From assembly GCF_001423185.1 (NCBI RefSeq), contig NZ_LMOB01000002.1:253573-317572 (forward strand): a DNA stretch of 64,000 nucleotides, in the 5' to 3' direction. Position numbers and translations under genes: made by a program. The stretch's first letter is position 1; the number at the start of each line of letters is the position of its first letter. The notes beneath the pieces are model-generated. The model saw nothing but the letters and a program-made list of their open reading frames with translations. It was not told where the DNA came from and did no database searches. Of the stretch, positions 37,300 through 47,822 are shown piece by piece. The stretch is from Plantibacter sp. Leaf314. GTDB lineage: Bacteria; Actinomycetota; Actinomycetes; Actinomycetales; Microbacteriaceae.

Positions 37300-38738
37300 T
37301 GGACGGTGGACAGCGAGCCGGGGGCGAGATGGGCGATCAGAGTCAGCGCCCGTGGACGAACCCCGAGGAACCACGGCGACCGGAGGAGTCGGCACCGCCG
37401 CCACCCCGACAGCCACCGCAGCAGCCCGGGTACCCGCAACCCTCCGGATACCCGCAGCAGCAGCCCGGATACGGCCAGCAGCCGGGGTATGGGCAGCTGC
37501 AGGGGTATGGCCAACAGGCGGGTTACGGACAACAGGCTCCGTACGGACAACAGCCTCCGCACGGTCAGGCTCCGTACACGCAGCCGTCCGCCCCCTCTCA
37601 CCAGCCCGGCTACGGCGCGCCTCAGGCTGCCCCGAGCGCCGGCTACGACGCGAACCCCTACGCGAACGCCGCGCAGTGGGCCCCCGGTCCCCAGCAGGGC
37701 TGGGCACCCCCGCCCAAGCCGGGACTCATCCCGCTCCGCCCGCTGTCGTTCAGCGACCTCTTCGGCGCCCCCTTCCTCGTCCTGCGCCGGAACCCGAAGG
37801 CGACGTTCGGGAGCGCATTGCTCTTCCAGGGCCTCACCGCGGTCCTCTCCCTCGTCATCGTGGGCCTCGTCGCCTGGCTCTCGTTCAGTCGGCTGTCGCA
37901 GGCGGCCCCCGGCGAAGAGGACACCATCGGTGCCGGCGGGATCACGGCGATCATCCTCTCCTCGCTCATCCCGATCGCGGGCTCGATCGCCGGGAGCGCG
38001 ATCCTGCAGGGCATCATCGCCCAGGAGGTCGCCCGCGGCACCCTCGGCGAGAAGCTGCCGCTCGGGGTCCTCTGGCGTCGCACCAAGAAGCGCTTCCTCC
38101 CGCTCATCGGCTACACCTTCCTCCTCATCGGCGTCGTGACCGTCTTCATCGCCGTCGCGGTCGGCCTCGGCTTCGTCCTCACCGGACTCGGCGGCAGAGC
38201 CGGCGTGGTCCTGACCGTGGTCATGGCGATCGCGGCGCTCCTGGTACTGGTCGTCGCATCGGCCTGGTTGGGGACGAAGTTCTCCCTCACACCGAGCATC
38301 ATCGTCCTGGAGAACAGTCGGGTGTTCCCCGCGCTGGCGCGCTCGTGGCGCCTGACCGACGGGTACTTCTGGCGGACGTTCGGCGTCCAGTTCCTCGTCT
38401 CCTCCGTCGTCAGCGTCGCCTCGCAGGTCGTCGCGACGCCCATCAGTCTGCTCGCGAGTTTCGTGCCCGTGATCCTCGTCGGTGTCGACTCCGAAGCGAC
38501 GATGATCGTGGCCACCATCGCCGCTCAGGGCCTGTCCCTGCTCGTCTCCGTCATCATCGGCGCGATCACCGTCGTCGTCATCAGCGCCACCTCCGCCGTG
38601 ATCTACATCGACCTCCGCATGCGGAAGGAGGGCCTCGACCTCGATCTGGCCCGGTTCGTGGAGGCCCGGTCCGGAGGCCGCGAGGCGGTCGACAACCCCT
38701 TCGACCTCGCAGCCGCCGGGGGTAAAGCACCCCGATGA
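37299..38738 (+). CDS. GPDPase-membrane-domain-like protein with PGYGQQ repeats
   Basis: A 479-residue membrane protein. Residues about 25-130 are a low-complexity Pro/Gln/Gly/Tyr region with PGYGQQ-type repeats; about six membrane segments follow (140-450), starting with PLSFSDLFGAPFLVLRRNPK, the pattern of the glycerophosphodiesterase membrane domain family. No catalytic phosphodiesterase domain is present. The start ATG at 37299 has GAGGGGG eight bases upstream; ATG 37329 is an alternative. It heads a five-gene operon with DUF4129, DUF4350, MoxR and DUF58 proteins, all with ATGA/GTGA overlaps or zero spacing. Confidence 0.82.
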   Translation: MDGGQRAGGEMGDQSQRPWTNPEEPRRPEESAPPPPRQPPQQPGYPQPSGYPQQQPGYGQQPGYGQLQGYGQQAGYGQQAPYGQQPPHGQAPYTQPSAPSHQPGYGAPQAAPSAGYDANPYANAAQWAPGPQQGWAPPPKPGLIPLRPLSFSDLFGAPFLVLRRNPKATFGSALLFQGLTAVLSLVIVGLVAWLSFSRLSQAAPGEEDTIGAGGITAIILSSLIPIAGSIAGSAILQGIIAQEVARGTLGEKLPLGVLWRRTKKRFLPLIGYTFLLIGVVTVFIAVAVGLGFVLTGLGGRAGVVLTVVMAIAALLVLVVASAWLGTKFSLTPSIIVLENSRVFPALARSWRLTDGYFWRTFGVQFLVSSVVSVASQVVATPISLLASFVPVILVGVDSEATMIVATIAAQGLSLLVSVIIGAITVVVISATSAVIYIDLRMRKEGLDLDLARFVEARSGGREAVDNPFDLAAAGGKAPR

Positions 38739-39403
38739 ACCCGTTGGTCCTCACCTCGCGACTCGACGTCCCGCTCGTCCCGGACGCTCCAGGCGCACGT
38801 GACCTCCTGCAACGCGAGCTGTCGAAACCCGAGTACCAGACGGCGCAACCGTCCCTGTGGGACATCATCTCGAAGGCCTTCTGGGATTGGGTCAACTCCC
38901 TCCGGGTGCCAGGAGACGGACCGTTCACCGGGCTGTTCCCGATCATCGCGATGACGGTGGTCGTCGTCGGCATCGTGATCGCGTTCATCGTGTGGGGCGT
39001 GCCGCGCATCAACCGGCGGAGCACCCGGCAGCTGGACCTGTTCGGCGAGCGCGACGACCGCACCGCCGATCAGCTGCGCCGCGATGCGAGGACGGCGGCC
39101 GGCGCCGGCGACTGGACCGTCGCACTCCAGGAGCTCTACCGAGCCATCGCCCGTGGGCTCTCCGAGCGGACGATCGTGGTGGTGTCCCCCGGCACCACGG
39201 CACACGGCTTCGCGGCCCGGGCGGCGGCGGCGTTCCCCGCCGAGGGACGCGCGCTCGAGCGGGCGGCGGACGTCTTCGACGCCGTCCGGTACCTCGCTGC
39301 GACCGGCACCGAGGAGCAGTACCGCGAGCTCGAGGCCTTGGACGCCCGACTCGCCACGGCGGCCCCCGCCTTCCTCGCCGAGCCGGAGGGCGTCCTGCGG
39401 TGA
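38735..39403 (+). CDS. DUF4129 domain membrane protein
   Basis: A 222-residue protein with one membrane segment (about 66-90) and a cytoplasmic DUF4129 domain (about 110-215: DWTVALQELYRAIARGLSER, then ELEALDARL). DUF4129 proteins accompany MoxR/DUF58 and transglutaminase-like genes; the biochemical role is unknown. The ATG overlaps the previous stop by four bases (ATGA). A conserved N-terminal extracytosolic portion of about 60 residues precedes the membrane segment. Confidence 0.85.
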   Translation: MNPLVLTSRLDVPLVPDAPGARDLLQRELSKPEYQTAQPSLWDIISKAFWDWVNSLRVPGDGPFTGLFPIIAMTVVVVGIVIAFIVWGVPRINRRSTRQLDLFGERDDRTADQLRRDARTAAGAGDWTVALQELYRAIARGLSERTIVVVSPGTTAHGFAARAAAAFPAEGRALERAADVFDAVRYLAATGTEEQYRELEALDARLATAAPAFLAEPEGVLR

Positions 39404-40617
39404 CCCTCACGACGAAGCCCGCTGCCGAGCAGCAGCCCGAACCCGACGTCGCCACGCCGCGGCTCCGCACGAGACTGCGACGGAGCCGGTTCTGGATCGT
39501 CGCGGCGGTGTTCGCGATCGGTGTCGCGCTCGTGCTCATGTTCGCGACGCGCGGCGCCTCCATCGACGCCGCCCTGCTGAGCCCCGGCAACCAGACCCCG
39601 AACGGTGGTCGGGCGCTCGCCCAGGTCCTCCGCCAGGAGGGGGTCACCGTGAGTGAGACGACGACCCTCGACGCGACGCTCCAAGCCGTCGAGGACTCGG
39701 AGAGCACGGTGCTGTACTTCGATCCGACCGGTCTGCTGGACGCAGCGCAGCTCGGGCGGCTGAGCGACGCCGACGCTCGACTCGTGGTGGTCACGCCGCG
39801 CGCGTCGGTGCTCCGCGTCCTCTTCCCAGGGGTGTCGTTCGCCGGCAGCGTCGACGCCTCCGAAGTCCTCCGAGCGGATTGCGCAGACGACACCGCCGAC
39901 CGCGCCGGGTCGGTCACCGGCGGTTGGACCCTGTACACGTCGACGGACGCCGACACCGAGGGGTGCTTCACCGCGGATTCTGGCGGGAGCGCGGTGATCA
40001 CGCAGGACGACGGCGAACGGGTGCTGCTCGGCTCCGCGGACGCGCTCACGAACGACGCCGTCGACCGAGCCGGGAACGCGGCGCTGGCCCTCGGCCTGCT
40101 CGGCGGCACCGAGCAGCTGGTCTGGTACCTCCCGAGCCTCGCCGACGTGCCCGTCACGGGCCCGCCGAGCCTCGACGAACTGACCCCGAGCTGGGTCGCC
40201 GGGGTCACGGGCACCGTCGTCATCACCGCGATCCTCGCCATGATCTGGCGCGGACGCCGGTTCGGCCCACTCGTCATCGAGGACCTGCCGGTGGCGGTCC
40301 GGGCGAGCGAGACGATGGAGGGGCGTGCGCGGCTCTACCAGCGCTCCGCGAACCGACGGCGTGCACTCGACGCGCTCCGCATCGGCACCGTCTCCCGACT
40401 CGCCGTCGCCACGGGGCTCTCCCGTCACGCCTCGGTCGTCGAGGTCGCCGACACGGTCGCCGGCATCGCCGGCCTCGACCCCAGACACGTCCGCGCCGTC
40501 CTCCTCGACGCCGAACCGATGAGTGACGCCGACCTCGTCAGCCTGTCCGATCACCTGCTCGATCTCGAAGCCGCCGTCGCGCGCGCCACGGACCTCACCG
40601 GAAGGAACCATCCATGA
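39400..40617 (+). CDS. DUF4350 domain membrane protein
   Basis: A 405-residue protein with a membrane segment near 32-52, an extracytosolic DUF4350 domain (about 60-245, GNQTPNGGRALAQVLRQEGV, resembling a GATase-like sugar-binding fold) and a second membrane segment near 265-285, then a cytoplasmic tail. It starts at GTG overlapping the DUF4129 stop (GTGA). The order DUF4129-DUF4350-MoxR-DUF58 is a recognised actinobacterial cluster. Function unknown, probably in envelope assembly. Confidence 0.85.
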   Translation: MTLTTKPAAEQQPEPDVATPRLRTRLRRSRFWIVAAVFAIGVALVLMFATRGASIDAALLSPGNQTPNGGRALAQVLRQEGVTVSETTTLDATLQAVEDSESTVLYFDPTGLLDAAQLGRLSDADARLVVVTPRASVLRVLFPGVSFAGSVDASEVLRADCADDTADRAGSVTGGWTLYTSTDADTEGCFTADSGGSAVITQDDGERVLLGSADALTNDAVDRAGNAALALGLLGGTEQLVWYLPSLADVPVTGPPSLDELTPSWVAGVTGTVVITAILAMIWRGRRFGPLVIEDLPVAVRASETMEGRARLYQRSANRRRALDALRIGTVSRLAVATGLSRHASVVEVADTVAGIAGLDPRHVRAVLLDAEPMSDADLVSLSDHLLDLEAAVARATDLTGRNHP

Positions 40618-41603
40618 CCGACGCCCCAGCGCCCGGAACCACCACCCCGAGCCCCGACGACCTCCGCCGAGCACTCGCCCAGGTGCGCGTCGAGGTCGGC
40701 AAGGCCGTCGTGGGACAGGACGCCGCCGTCACCGGCCTCGTGATCGCGCTGCTCGCGAAGGGACACGCGCTCCTCGAAGGTGTGCCGGGTGTCGCAAAGA
40801 CGCTGCTCGTCCGATCGCTCAGTCACGCCCTCAGCCTCGACACCAAGCGGGTGCAGTTCACCCCCGACCTGATGCCGGGCGATGTCACCGGATCGCTCGT
40901 CTACGACGCGAAGACCGGCGAGTTCGAGTTCCGCGAGGGCCCCGTCTTCACGAACATCCTCTTGGCCGACGAGATCAACCGGACGCCCCCGAAGACCCAG
41001 TCCGCGCTGCTCGAGGCCATGGAGGAACGCCAGGTCAGCGTCGACGGCCGCTCGCTGCCGCTCCCCGACCCGTTCATCGTCGCCGCCACGCAGAACCCGA
41101 TCGAATACGAGGGCACCTACACGCTCCCGGAGGCCCAGCTCGACCGGTTCCTCCTGAAGCTCGTGCTCGACGTTCCGGAACGGGACGTCGAAGTCGAGGT
41201 GCTCCTCCGCCACGCCGCCGGGTTCAGTCCCCGGGACCTGGCCGCCGCGGGTGTCACCCCCGTGATGGGAGCCGCCGAGCTCCGTGCCGCACAGGTGGAG
41301 GTCGGGCGGGTCGGTGCCAGCGCCGACGTCCTCGCCTACGTCGTCGACCTCGCCCGCGCGACACGACGCAGCCCCTCCGTCCGGCTCGGCGTCAGTCCCC
41401 GCGGGACGACGGCGCTGCTGGCGTCCGCGAAGGCCTGGGCCTGGTTGAGCGGGTATCAGTCGATCACCCCGGACCACGTGCAAACCATGGTCCTGCCCGT
41501 CTGGCGCCACCGGATGCAGTTGCGACCGGAGGCGGAGCTCGAAGGCGTCTCGGTGGACGCCATCCTGCGGTCGATCATGCAGCAGGTCCAGGTCCCCATC
41601 TAG
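40614..41603 (+). CDS. MoxR-family AAA+ ATPase
   Basis: A 329-residue MoxR ATPase: Walker A GVPGVAKT at 56-63, Walker B NILLADEINRTPPKTQSALL, and the sensor stretch FIVAATQNPIEYEGTY. MoxR ATPases act as chaperones that assemble or activate protein complexes, typically together with a VWA/DUF58 partner. The ATG overlaps the DUF4350 stop by four bases; the DUF58 gene begins at the base after its TAG. The partner DUF58 protein is thus made in the same operon. Confidence 0.93.
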   Translation: MTDAPAPGTTTPSPDDLRRALAQVRVEVGKAVVGQDAAVTGLVIALLAKGHALLEGVPGVAKTLLVRSLSHALSLDTKRVQFTPDLMPGDVTGSLVYDAKTGEFEFREGPVFTNILLADEINRTPPKTQSALLEAMEERQVSVDGRSLPLPDPFIVAATQNPIEYEGTYTLPEAQLDRFLLKLVLDVPERDVEVEVLLRHAAGFSPRDLAAAGVTPVMGAAELRAAQVEVGRVGASADVLAYVVDLARATRRSPSVRLGVSPRGTTALLASAKAWAWLSGYQSITPDHVQTMVLPVWRHRMQLRPEAELEGVSVDAILRSIMQQVQVPI

Positions 41604-42911
41604 ATGGCCGTCACCGGGAGGTTCGTCGCGCTCGTCGCGTTCGGCATCGTGCCGATCGTGGCGGTCGGTGTGCTCACGGGCGACGCGGCCTGGGCGTTCG
41701 CCGGATGGCTCGGTCTGGTCGCCGTCCTCGGCGTCCTCGATCTCGTCCTCGCCGGGTCGCCGCGCGAGATCATCCTGCAACGCGCACTCCCGTCGCGGAT
41801 CCGCCTCGGCGAATCGGCGACGAGCACCCTCCTGCTGACCAACCGCGGTGGCCGTCGGGTGCGCGCCCTCGTCCGGGACGCCTGGCAGCCGTCCGCCGGG
41901 GCGCCGACCGCCCGCCTCAGTGTCGACCTCCCGCCCGGCGAGCGGCGGAGCGTCAGCCTCGTGCTCACGCCCTTCCGCCGCGGCGAGCGCCGGGTGTCGC
42001 AGGTGACGGTGCGCTCGTTCGGGCCGCTCGGTCTCCTCGCCCGGCAGGCGACGCTCAACAGCCCAGGACACCTCCGTGTGCTCCCGGCGTTCGCGTCTCG
42101 GAAGCACCTCCCGAGCCGCATCGCGCGCCTGCGGGAACTCGACGGTGCGACGAGTGTCATGGTGCGCGGTCAGGGCACCGAGTTCGACTCACTGCGCGAG
42201 TACGTGCGCGGCGACGACGTGCGATCGATCGACTGGCGGGCGACCGCCAGGCGTGGCGACGTCATGATCCGCACGTGGCGGCCCGAACGCGACCGCCGCG
42301 TGGTCATCGTGACCGACACCGGACGGACGTCCGCGGCGCGCATCGTCGACGAGCCGCGCATCGACACCGCGTTCGAGGCGGCGTTGCTGCTGGCGGCGTT
42401 GGCGACGAGGGCCGGCGACCGCATCGACTACCTCGCCTACGACCGCCGCGTGCGGGGTCGGGTGCAGGGTGCGACCGGGCCCGAGTTGTTGTCGCGGATG
42501 GTCGACGCGATGGCGCTCGTCGACCCGGAGCTCATCGAGACCGACTGGGAAGCGATTCCCGGCCAGGTGAGGCAGATCACGAACCAGCGTGCACTCGTCG
42601 TCCTCCAGACGTCGATCGACGCTCCAGGCGCGGCGCGAGGGTTGCTCGCGGTGCTCCCCCAGCTCACGCAGCGCCACACCGTCGTCGTGACGAGTGTCGT
42701 CGACCCGGCGACGATCGAGGCGACACGCGACCGTGGCAGCCGCGAAAGCGTCTACCGGGCGGCCTCCGCCGAACGCGCCCTCCTCGACATCGAGCGGGTG
42801 TCGGCGGCCATCAGGCAGCTCGGGGCGGATGTGGTCACCGGATCACCGGAGACCTTGCCCCCCGCTCTGGCCGACGCCTACATCGCCCTGAAAGCGTCGG
42901 GTCGGCTCTAG
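41604..42911 (+). CDS. DUF58 domain protein, MoxR partner
   Basis: A 435-residue protein with two N-terminal membrane segments (about 7-25 and 30-48), a beta-rich region (about 60-165) and the DUF58 domain (about 190-290: GTEFDSLREYVRGDDVRSID, DWRATARRGDVMIRTWRPER). The DUF58 region begins a VWA-like fold. The start codon immediately follows the moxR TAG (no spacer), so translation is coupled. It ends the five-gene operon. The MoxR-DUF58 pair is conserved in mycobacteria (moxR2 region). Confidence 0.9.
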   Translation: MAVTGRFVALVAFGIVPIVAVGVLTGDAAWAFAGWLGLVAVLGVLDLVLAGSPREIILQRALPSRIRLGESATSTLLLTNRGGRRVRALVRDAWQPSAGAPTARLSVDLPPGERRSVSLVLTPFRRGERRVSQVTVRSFGPLGLLARQATLNSPGHLRVLPAFASRKHLPSRIARLRELDGATSVMVRGQGTEFDSLREYVRGDDVRSIDWRATARRGDVMIRTWRPERDRRVVIVTDTGRTSAARIVDEPRIDTAFEAALLLAALATRAGDRIDYLAYDRRVRGRVQGATGPELLSRMVDAMALVDPELIETDWEAIPGQVRQITNQRALVVLQTSIDAPGAARGLLAVLPQLTQRHTVVVTSVVDPATIEATRDRGSRESVYRAASAERALLDIERVSAAIRQLGADVVTGSPETLPPALADAYIALKASGRL

Positions 42912-42961
42912 GCCGACCTCGCCCGACGGATCACGCGTCGTCGGCGCGGAACCATCTCGAG

Positions 42962-43828
42962 CTAGCGGCCCTTGCGCTTCTTGCGGCGCTCGCGGGCGAG
43001 TGCCTCCTGTTTGGCCTTCCGCGCAGCGAGTTGGGCGCCGCGGCTCGTCCCGGCTGCGGTGCCAGGTGTCGAGCCGGCCTTCGGCGCCTTCCGGCGCTTC
43101 CCGCTCGGTGGTGGAGGAGGCGTGGCCGGCGTCTCGGCCGGAGCGCTCCGGCGTGAACTGTTCGCCGTCCGACCTCGGACGATGCCGATGAACTCCTCGA
43201 GCGCCTCGTCCTCGCGGTCCCGACGCCACGCGAGCAACACCGGCACGGGCGGCAGGTCGACGATCGGGCGGTACTCCACGTCCTTCCGCTGGTGGAGCCT
43301 GGCCACCGACTGCGGGACGACGACGATGCCGACCTCGGAGGCCGCGAGCTCGATCGCCGCTTCCGGATCCGAGGTGAGCGGCGTGGCCGGTTCCGCGAAC
43401 CCGAGAGCGTCCGCCTGGTCCGCCCACCCGAGCACGAGGGGCGCCATGATCAGCTGCTCCTCGGCGAGTGCGGCGGTCTCGACCTCGTCATGCTCACCGA
43501 GCGCTGCACCCTTCGCGAACACGACGACGGGGAGCTCCTCGAACAGCGCGATCGTATTGAGGCCCTCGGTGTCGATGGGCACACGCACGAGCGCGACGTC
43601 CGCCGCACCCGACCGGAGGACCTCCCGCTGCTCGTCGAGGTCGACGCGGACCAGGCGGAGTTCGTCGTCCGGCCGCCGCTCGTTCCAGATGCGGGCCCAC
43701 TTCCCGGGATTGACGCCCCGGGCGAACGCGACGGTCAACGCCGGCGTCACGGCTTCGGCGTCCCGATCGACACCGTCGGCATCGATGTCGACGTGGGAAT
43801 CGTCGCCCTGGTCGTCCTGCCTGTCCAT
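42962..43828 (-). CDS. LysR-like substrate-binding domain protein without HTH
   Basis: A 288-residue protein. After an acidic N-terminus (about 1-27), residues 28-215 match the LysR effector-binding fold: VTPALTVAFARGVNPGKWAR, DVALVRVPIDTEGLN, AASEVGIVVVPQSVARLHQR. The usual N-terminal winged helix is missing; the start ATG with GTGGAGG five bases upstream is firm. The last about 70 residues are Lys/Arg-rich (ARERRKKRKGR), possibly binding nucleic acid. It is divergent from a DUF5997 gene, its probable partner. It may be a solo ligand-sensing protein; regulatory action is inferred, not shown. Confidence 0.8.
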   Translation of the reverse strand: MDRQDDQGDDSHVDIDADGVDRDAEAVTPALTVAFARGVNPGKWARIWNERRPDDELRLVRVDLDEQREVLRSGAADVALVRVPIDTEGLNTIALFEELPVVVFAKGAALGEHDEVETAALAEEQLIMAPLVLGWADQADALGFAEPATPLTSDPEAAIELAASEVGIVVVPQSVARLHQRKDVEYRPIVDLPPVPVLLAWRRDREDEALEEFIGIVRGRTANSSRRSAPAETPATPPPPPSGKRRKAPKAGSTPGTAAGTSRGAQLAARKAKQEALARERRKKRKGR

Positions 43829-43915
43829 CGAAGCCTCCACTGCTCGGCTTGCCACACTACTGCAGGGCGGTCGGGGGGACGGAGCGATCGGTTGGGGGCC
43901 GGCGCTCCGGGGAGG

Positions 43916-43921
43916 TACGCT
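43916..43921 (+). promoter_or_regulatory. -10 element of the DUF5997 gene (leaderless)
   Basis: TACGCT lies six bases before the ATG at 43928; no Shine-Dalgarno. Confidence 0.5.
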
Positions 43922-43927
43922 GAGCGG

Positions 43928-44323
43928 ATGGGCGCGAGCGAACAGATCATGAAACCGGCAACCGCGGCGAAGAAGCTCGGGGTCTACCTGCCGGCGACGC
44001 CGGCGTCGTTCCAGGAGGAGCCCATCACGCGGTCCGCCTTCCTCGAGCTGCAGGCAAACCCGGCCGACTGGTTGGTCGAACTCCGGAAGAACGGCCCGCA
44101 CCCGCGGGACGTCGTCGCTCGCAAGCTGGGCGTGTCGACCTCGGGTCTCGCTCGCGCTGAGATCACCGAGGCACTGACGACCGAGCAGATCCAAGAACTC
44201 CTCCGCACCCTGCCGGCCTGGCTCGTGCAGGAGCGTGCGGTGCACGCCGAGGTCAACGCCGAGAACGCCCGGGTCAACGCCCGGAACGCCGAGCGTCGCG
44301 CACGGTCCGAAGCCGGCGAATAA
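43928..44323 (+). CDS. DUF5997 family protein
   Basis: A 131-residue protein: conserved start (MKPATAAKKLGVYLPATPAS at 8-27), a helix-rich middle with RDVVARKLGVSTSGLARAEI, which resembles a helix-turn-helix (about 60-80), and a C-terminal helix rich in Asn/Ala/Arg (NAENARVNARNAERRARSEA). No function is established. It is divergent from the HTH-less LysR-like gene: one carries only an effector-binding domain, the other an HTH-like segment. It is convergent with the SpoIIM-like gene, three bases apart. Confidence 0.8.
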   Translation: MGASEQIMKPATAAKKLGVYLPATPASFQEEPITRSAFLELQANPADWLVELRKNGPHPRDVVARKLGVSTSGLARAEITEALTTEQIQELLRTLPAWLVQERAVHAEVNAENARVNARNAERRARSEAGE

Positions 44324-44326
44324 GGC

Positions 44327-45322
44327 TCAGCCGGCGACGATGCGCTTCGCGCCGGCTTCGAACTCGGCCAGGTCGCCGCGCTCACCCGAGCGGTAGGCGA
44401 TCCCGCCCAACCAGCACATGTAGAGCAGGAATGCCGCGAGCGCTCCCCCGCCGATGAGCATCTTCACGGCCCACGGCCAGGGAGCTGGGGTCACGAACCC
44501 TTCGACCAGCCCGGAGACGAACAGGACGATCACGAGCCCGATGGCGATCGTGAACAGGGACCTGCCCTCCTCGGCGAGCGCCTGCCCCCGCGTCCGCGGT
44601 CCTGGTGCGACCCACGCCCAGAAGATCCGCAAGCCGGCCGCTGCGGCGACGAACACCGCGGTGAGCTCCAGCATGCCGTGCGGGAGGATGTACTCGAAGA
44701 AGACGTCGCCCTTGCCGTAGGCGAACATGAGCCCGGCGGCCTGGCCGACACCCTGTGCGTTGGTGACGATGATGTACGGCACCCACACCCCGCTGATCCC
44801 GAACGCCACGCACTGCGCGGCGATCCAGGCGTTGTTCGTCCACACCTGACCGGCGAAACTGGCCGCCGGGTTGTTGGAGTAGTAGGCGACGAAATCGTCC
44901 TCGACGTACTGCTTGAGCTGCGCGTCCGTGCCGAGGTTCGCGAGGACCTGCGGGTTGCCCGCGATCCACACGGCGTAGAGGGTCGCGATGACGACGGTCG
45001 CGACGGCGACGGCGAGGGTCACCCAGCGGACCCGGTAGAGCGCGGCGGGCAGCGCCAGGACGAAGAAGCGCGGAACGCTCGACAGCACGTTGGCGCTCGC
45101 CCCGGTGAACCGCAGTCGTGCCCGCGACAGCGACACGGACAGGCGGTCGCCGACGAGCGTCGACCCGGCCGTGGTCTTGATAGCGGAGAGCTGCGTCGCC
45201 CCGGCTTGGTAGCGGTCGATGAGTTCGTCCGCCTCCGGTCCGCTGAAGAAGCGCTGCTTGCCGAGCGCGTCGAGGCGGTCCCATTCCTGGCGGTGGGCTG
45301 CGGAGTAGGCGTCGAGGTCCAT
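44327..45322 (-). CDS. Stage II sporulation protein M-like membrane protein
   Basis: A 331-residue SpoIIM-family protein: a soluble N-terminal helical part (about 1-85, MDLDAYSAAHRQEWDRLDAL) and about five or six membrane segments (90-315). The organism type does not sporulate; SpoIIM-like proteins in Actinobacteria accompany MoxR/DUF58/RDD genes and probably act in envelope assembly. I chose ATG 45322 because TAGCAT lies seven bases upstream on the minus strand; ATG 45331 is an alternative. It is divergent from the RDD gene. Confidence 0.87.
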   Translation of the reverse strand: MDLDAYSAAHRQEWDRLDALGKQRFFSGPEADELIDRYQAGATQLSAIKTTAGSTLVGDRLSVSLSRARLRFTGASANVLSSVPRFFVLALPAALYRVRWVTLAVAVATVVIATLYAVWIAGNPQVLANLGTDAQLKQYVEDDFVAYYSNNPAASFAGQVWTNNAWIAAQCVAFGISGVWVPYIIVTNAQGVGQAAGLMFAYGKGDVFFEYILPHGMLELTAVFVAAAAGLRIFWAWVAPGPRTRGQALAEEGRSLFTIAIGLVIVLFVSGLVEGFVTPAPWPWAVKMLIGGGALAAFLLYMCWLGGIAYRSGERGDLAEFEAGAKRIVAG

Positions 45323-45329
45323 CGGAGCC

Positions 45330-45335
45330 ATGCTA
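45330..45335 (-). promoter_or_regulatory. -10 element of the spoIIM-like gene (leaderless)
   Basis: TAGCAT on the minus strand ends seven bases before the ATG at 45322. Confidence 0.4.
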
Positions 45336-45389
45336 CGCGGTGGGGACGCTCCGTGACCGGTGCTCCACGCATCTGCTTGAATGGTCCAC

Positions 45390-46250
45390 ATGTCCGAACC
45401 GGCCCGGGTCCCCCTGCACGAGTCGTCGGTGGACGACGGCACCGAGCTGATCACCGGTGAGGCGGTCGCTCTGGACGTCCGGCCCACCGGGTTCATCCTG
45501 CGGGCCGCCGGCGCACTCATCGACTACGCGGTGTCGATCCTCGTCTTCGTCGGCCTCATGCTGGCGATGTTCTCGTGGCTCCTCTCCGGCGTCGCCATGG
45601 ACACGGCGATGTTCACCGCGATCGTGCTCGGGCTGACGGTCCTCTGCCTCGTCGTCCTGCCCGCCGCCGTCGAGATCGCCACCCGAGGTCGTTCCCTGGG
45701 CAAACTCGCCGTCGGCGCCCGCATCGTCCGTGACGACGGCGGAGCGCCCGGGTTCCGGCACGCGTTCATCCGCGCCCTGACCGGGTACTTCGAGATCTAC
45801 CTGACCGCCGGCGGGATCGCCGCACTCTCCGGCCTGCTCAGCGCCCGCTCGAAGCGGCTCGGTGACGTCCTCGCCGGGACGTACAGCCAACGCGAACGGA
45901 TGCCGAGGGTGGTCGAGCCGGTGGCGATGATCCCGGCTCAGCTCGCGCCGTGGGCAGCGGGAGCGGACGTCGCCCGGTTGCCGGATCCACTCGCCCGTCG
46001 GGTGACACAGTTCCTCAAGCAGGCGGGCGCCCTCACCCCGGCGACCCGGACCCGACTCGCGGCCGAACTCGCCGCAGAGGTGTCGCGGTACGTCTCGCCG
46101 CTCCCGATCGCGCCGCCCGAGGCGTTCCTCGTCGGTGTCTCGGTCGTGCGTCGGGAGCGGGAGTACCAGGCCCAACTCGCCGCCCGCCAGCGGCTGGCCC
46201 TGCTGCAGCCGGTGCTGAGCGGACAGCCGCACCGGTTCCCCGACCGCTGA
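45390..46250 (+). CDS. RDD-family membrane protein
   Basis: A 286-residue RDD-domain protein with three or four membrane segments (about 35-160): GFILRAAGALIDYAVSILVF includes the N-terminal Arg/Asp of the family name and SKRLGDVLAGTYSQRER the second conserved Asp. The C-terminal about 110 residues are cytoplasmic and helical. Some RDD proteins have been linked to Na+ exchange; here the link to MoxR-cluster genes suggests an envelope role. ATG 45390 follows TTGAAT by seven bases; ATG 45381 is also possible. Confidence 0.85.
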   Translation: MSEPARVPLHESSVDDGTELITGEAVALDVRPTGFILRAAGALIDYAVSILVFVGLMLAMFSWLLSGVAMDTAMFTAIVLGLTVLCLVVLPAAVEIATRGRSLGKLAVGARIVRDDGGAPGFRHAFIRALTGYFEIYLTAGGIAALSGLLSARSKRLGDVLAGTYSQRERMPRVVEPVAMIPAQLAPWAAGADVARLPDPLARRVTQFLKQAGALTPATRTRLAAELAAEVSRYVSPLPIAPPEAFLVGVSVVRREREYQAQLAARQRLALLQPVLSGQPHRFPDR

Positions 46251-46263
46251 GGCGGGGAACCGG
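46232..46263. terminator. Bidirectional hairpin between RDD gene and ahcY
   Basis: An 11-bp perfect stem with a ten-base loop spans the RDD stop codon and ends nine bases before the convergent ahcY stop. Confidence 0.7.
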
Positions 46264-46272
46264 CGAGGCCAT

Positions 46273-47763
<1,491 letters not shown>

Positions 47764-47822
47764 GCAGCCATTCTCGCAGACCGCCGGCACTCGCGGCCCT
47801 TCATGTCGACGCCGTCGACCGG

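Noticed and set aside
37430..37560. Gln/Gly/Tyr-rich repeats as a prion-like or phase-separating element
   Set aside because: Low-complexity PGYGQQ tails are common in actinobacterial membrane proteins; sequence alone does not support a special property.
42920..42946. Bulged hairpin between the DUF58 gene and the LysR-like gene
   Set aside because: The stem is broken by a two-base bulge and gives only short paired blocks, so I did not list it as a terminator.
40523..43156. Open frame of 877 codons across the MoxR/DUF58 genes
   Set aside because: It crosses two well-supported genes in another frame and is almost purely Arg/Pro/Ala/Gly.
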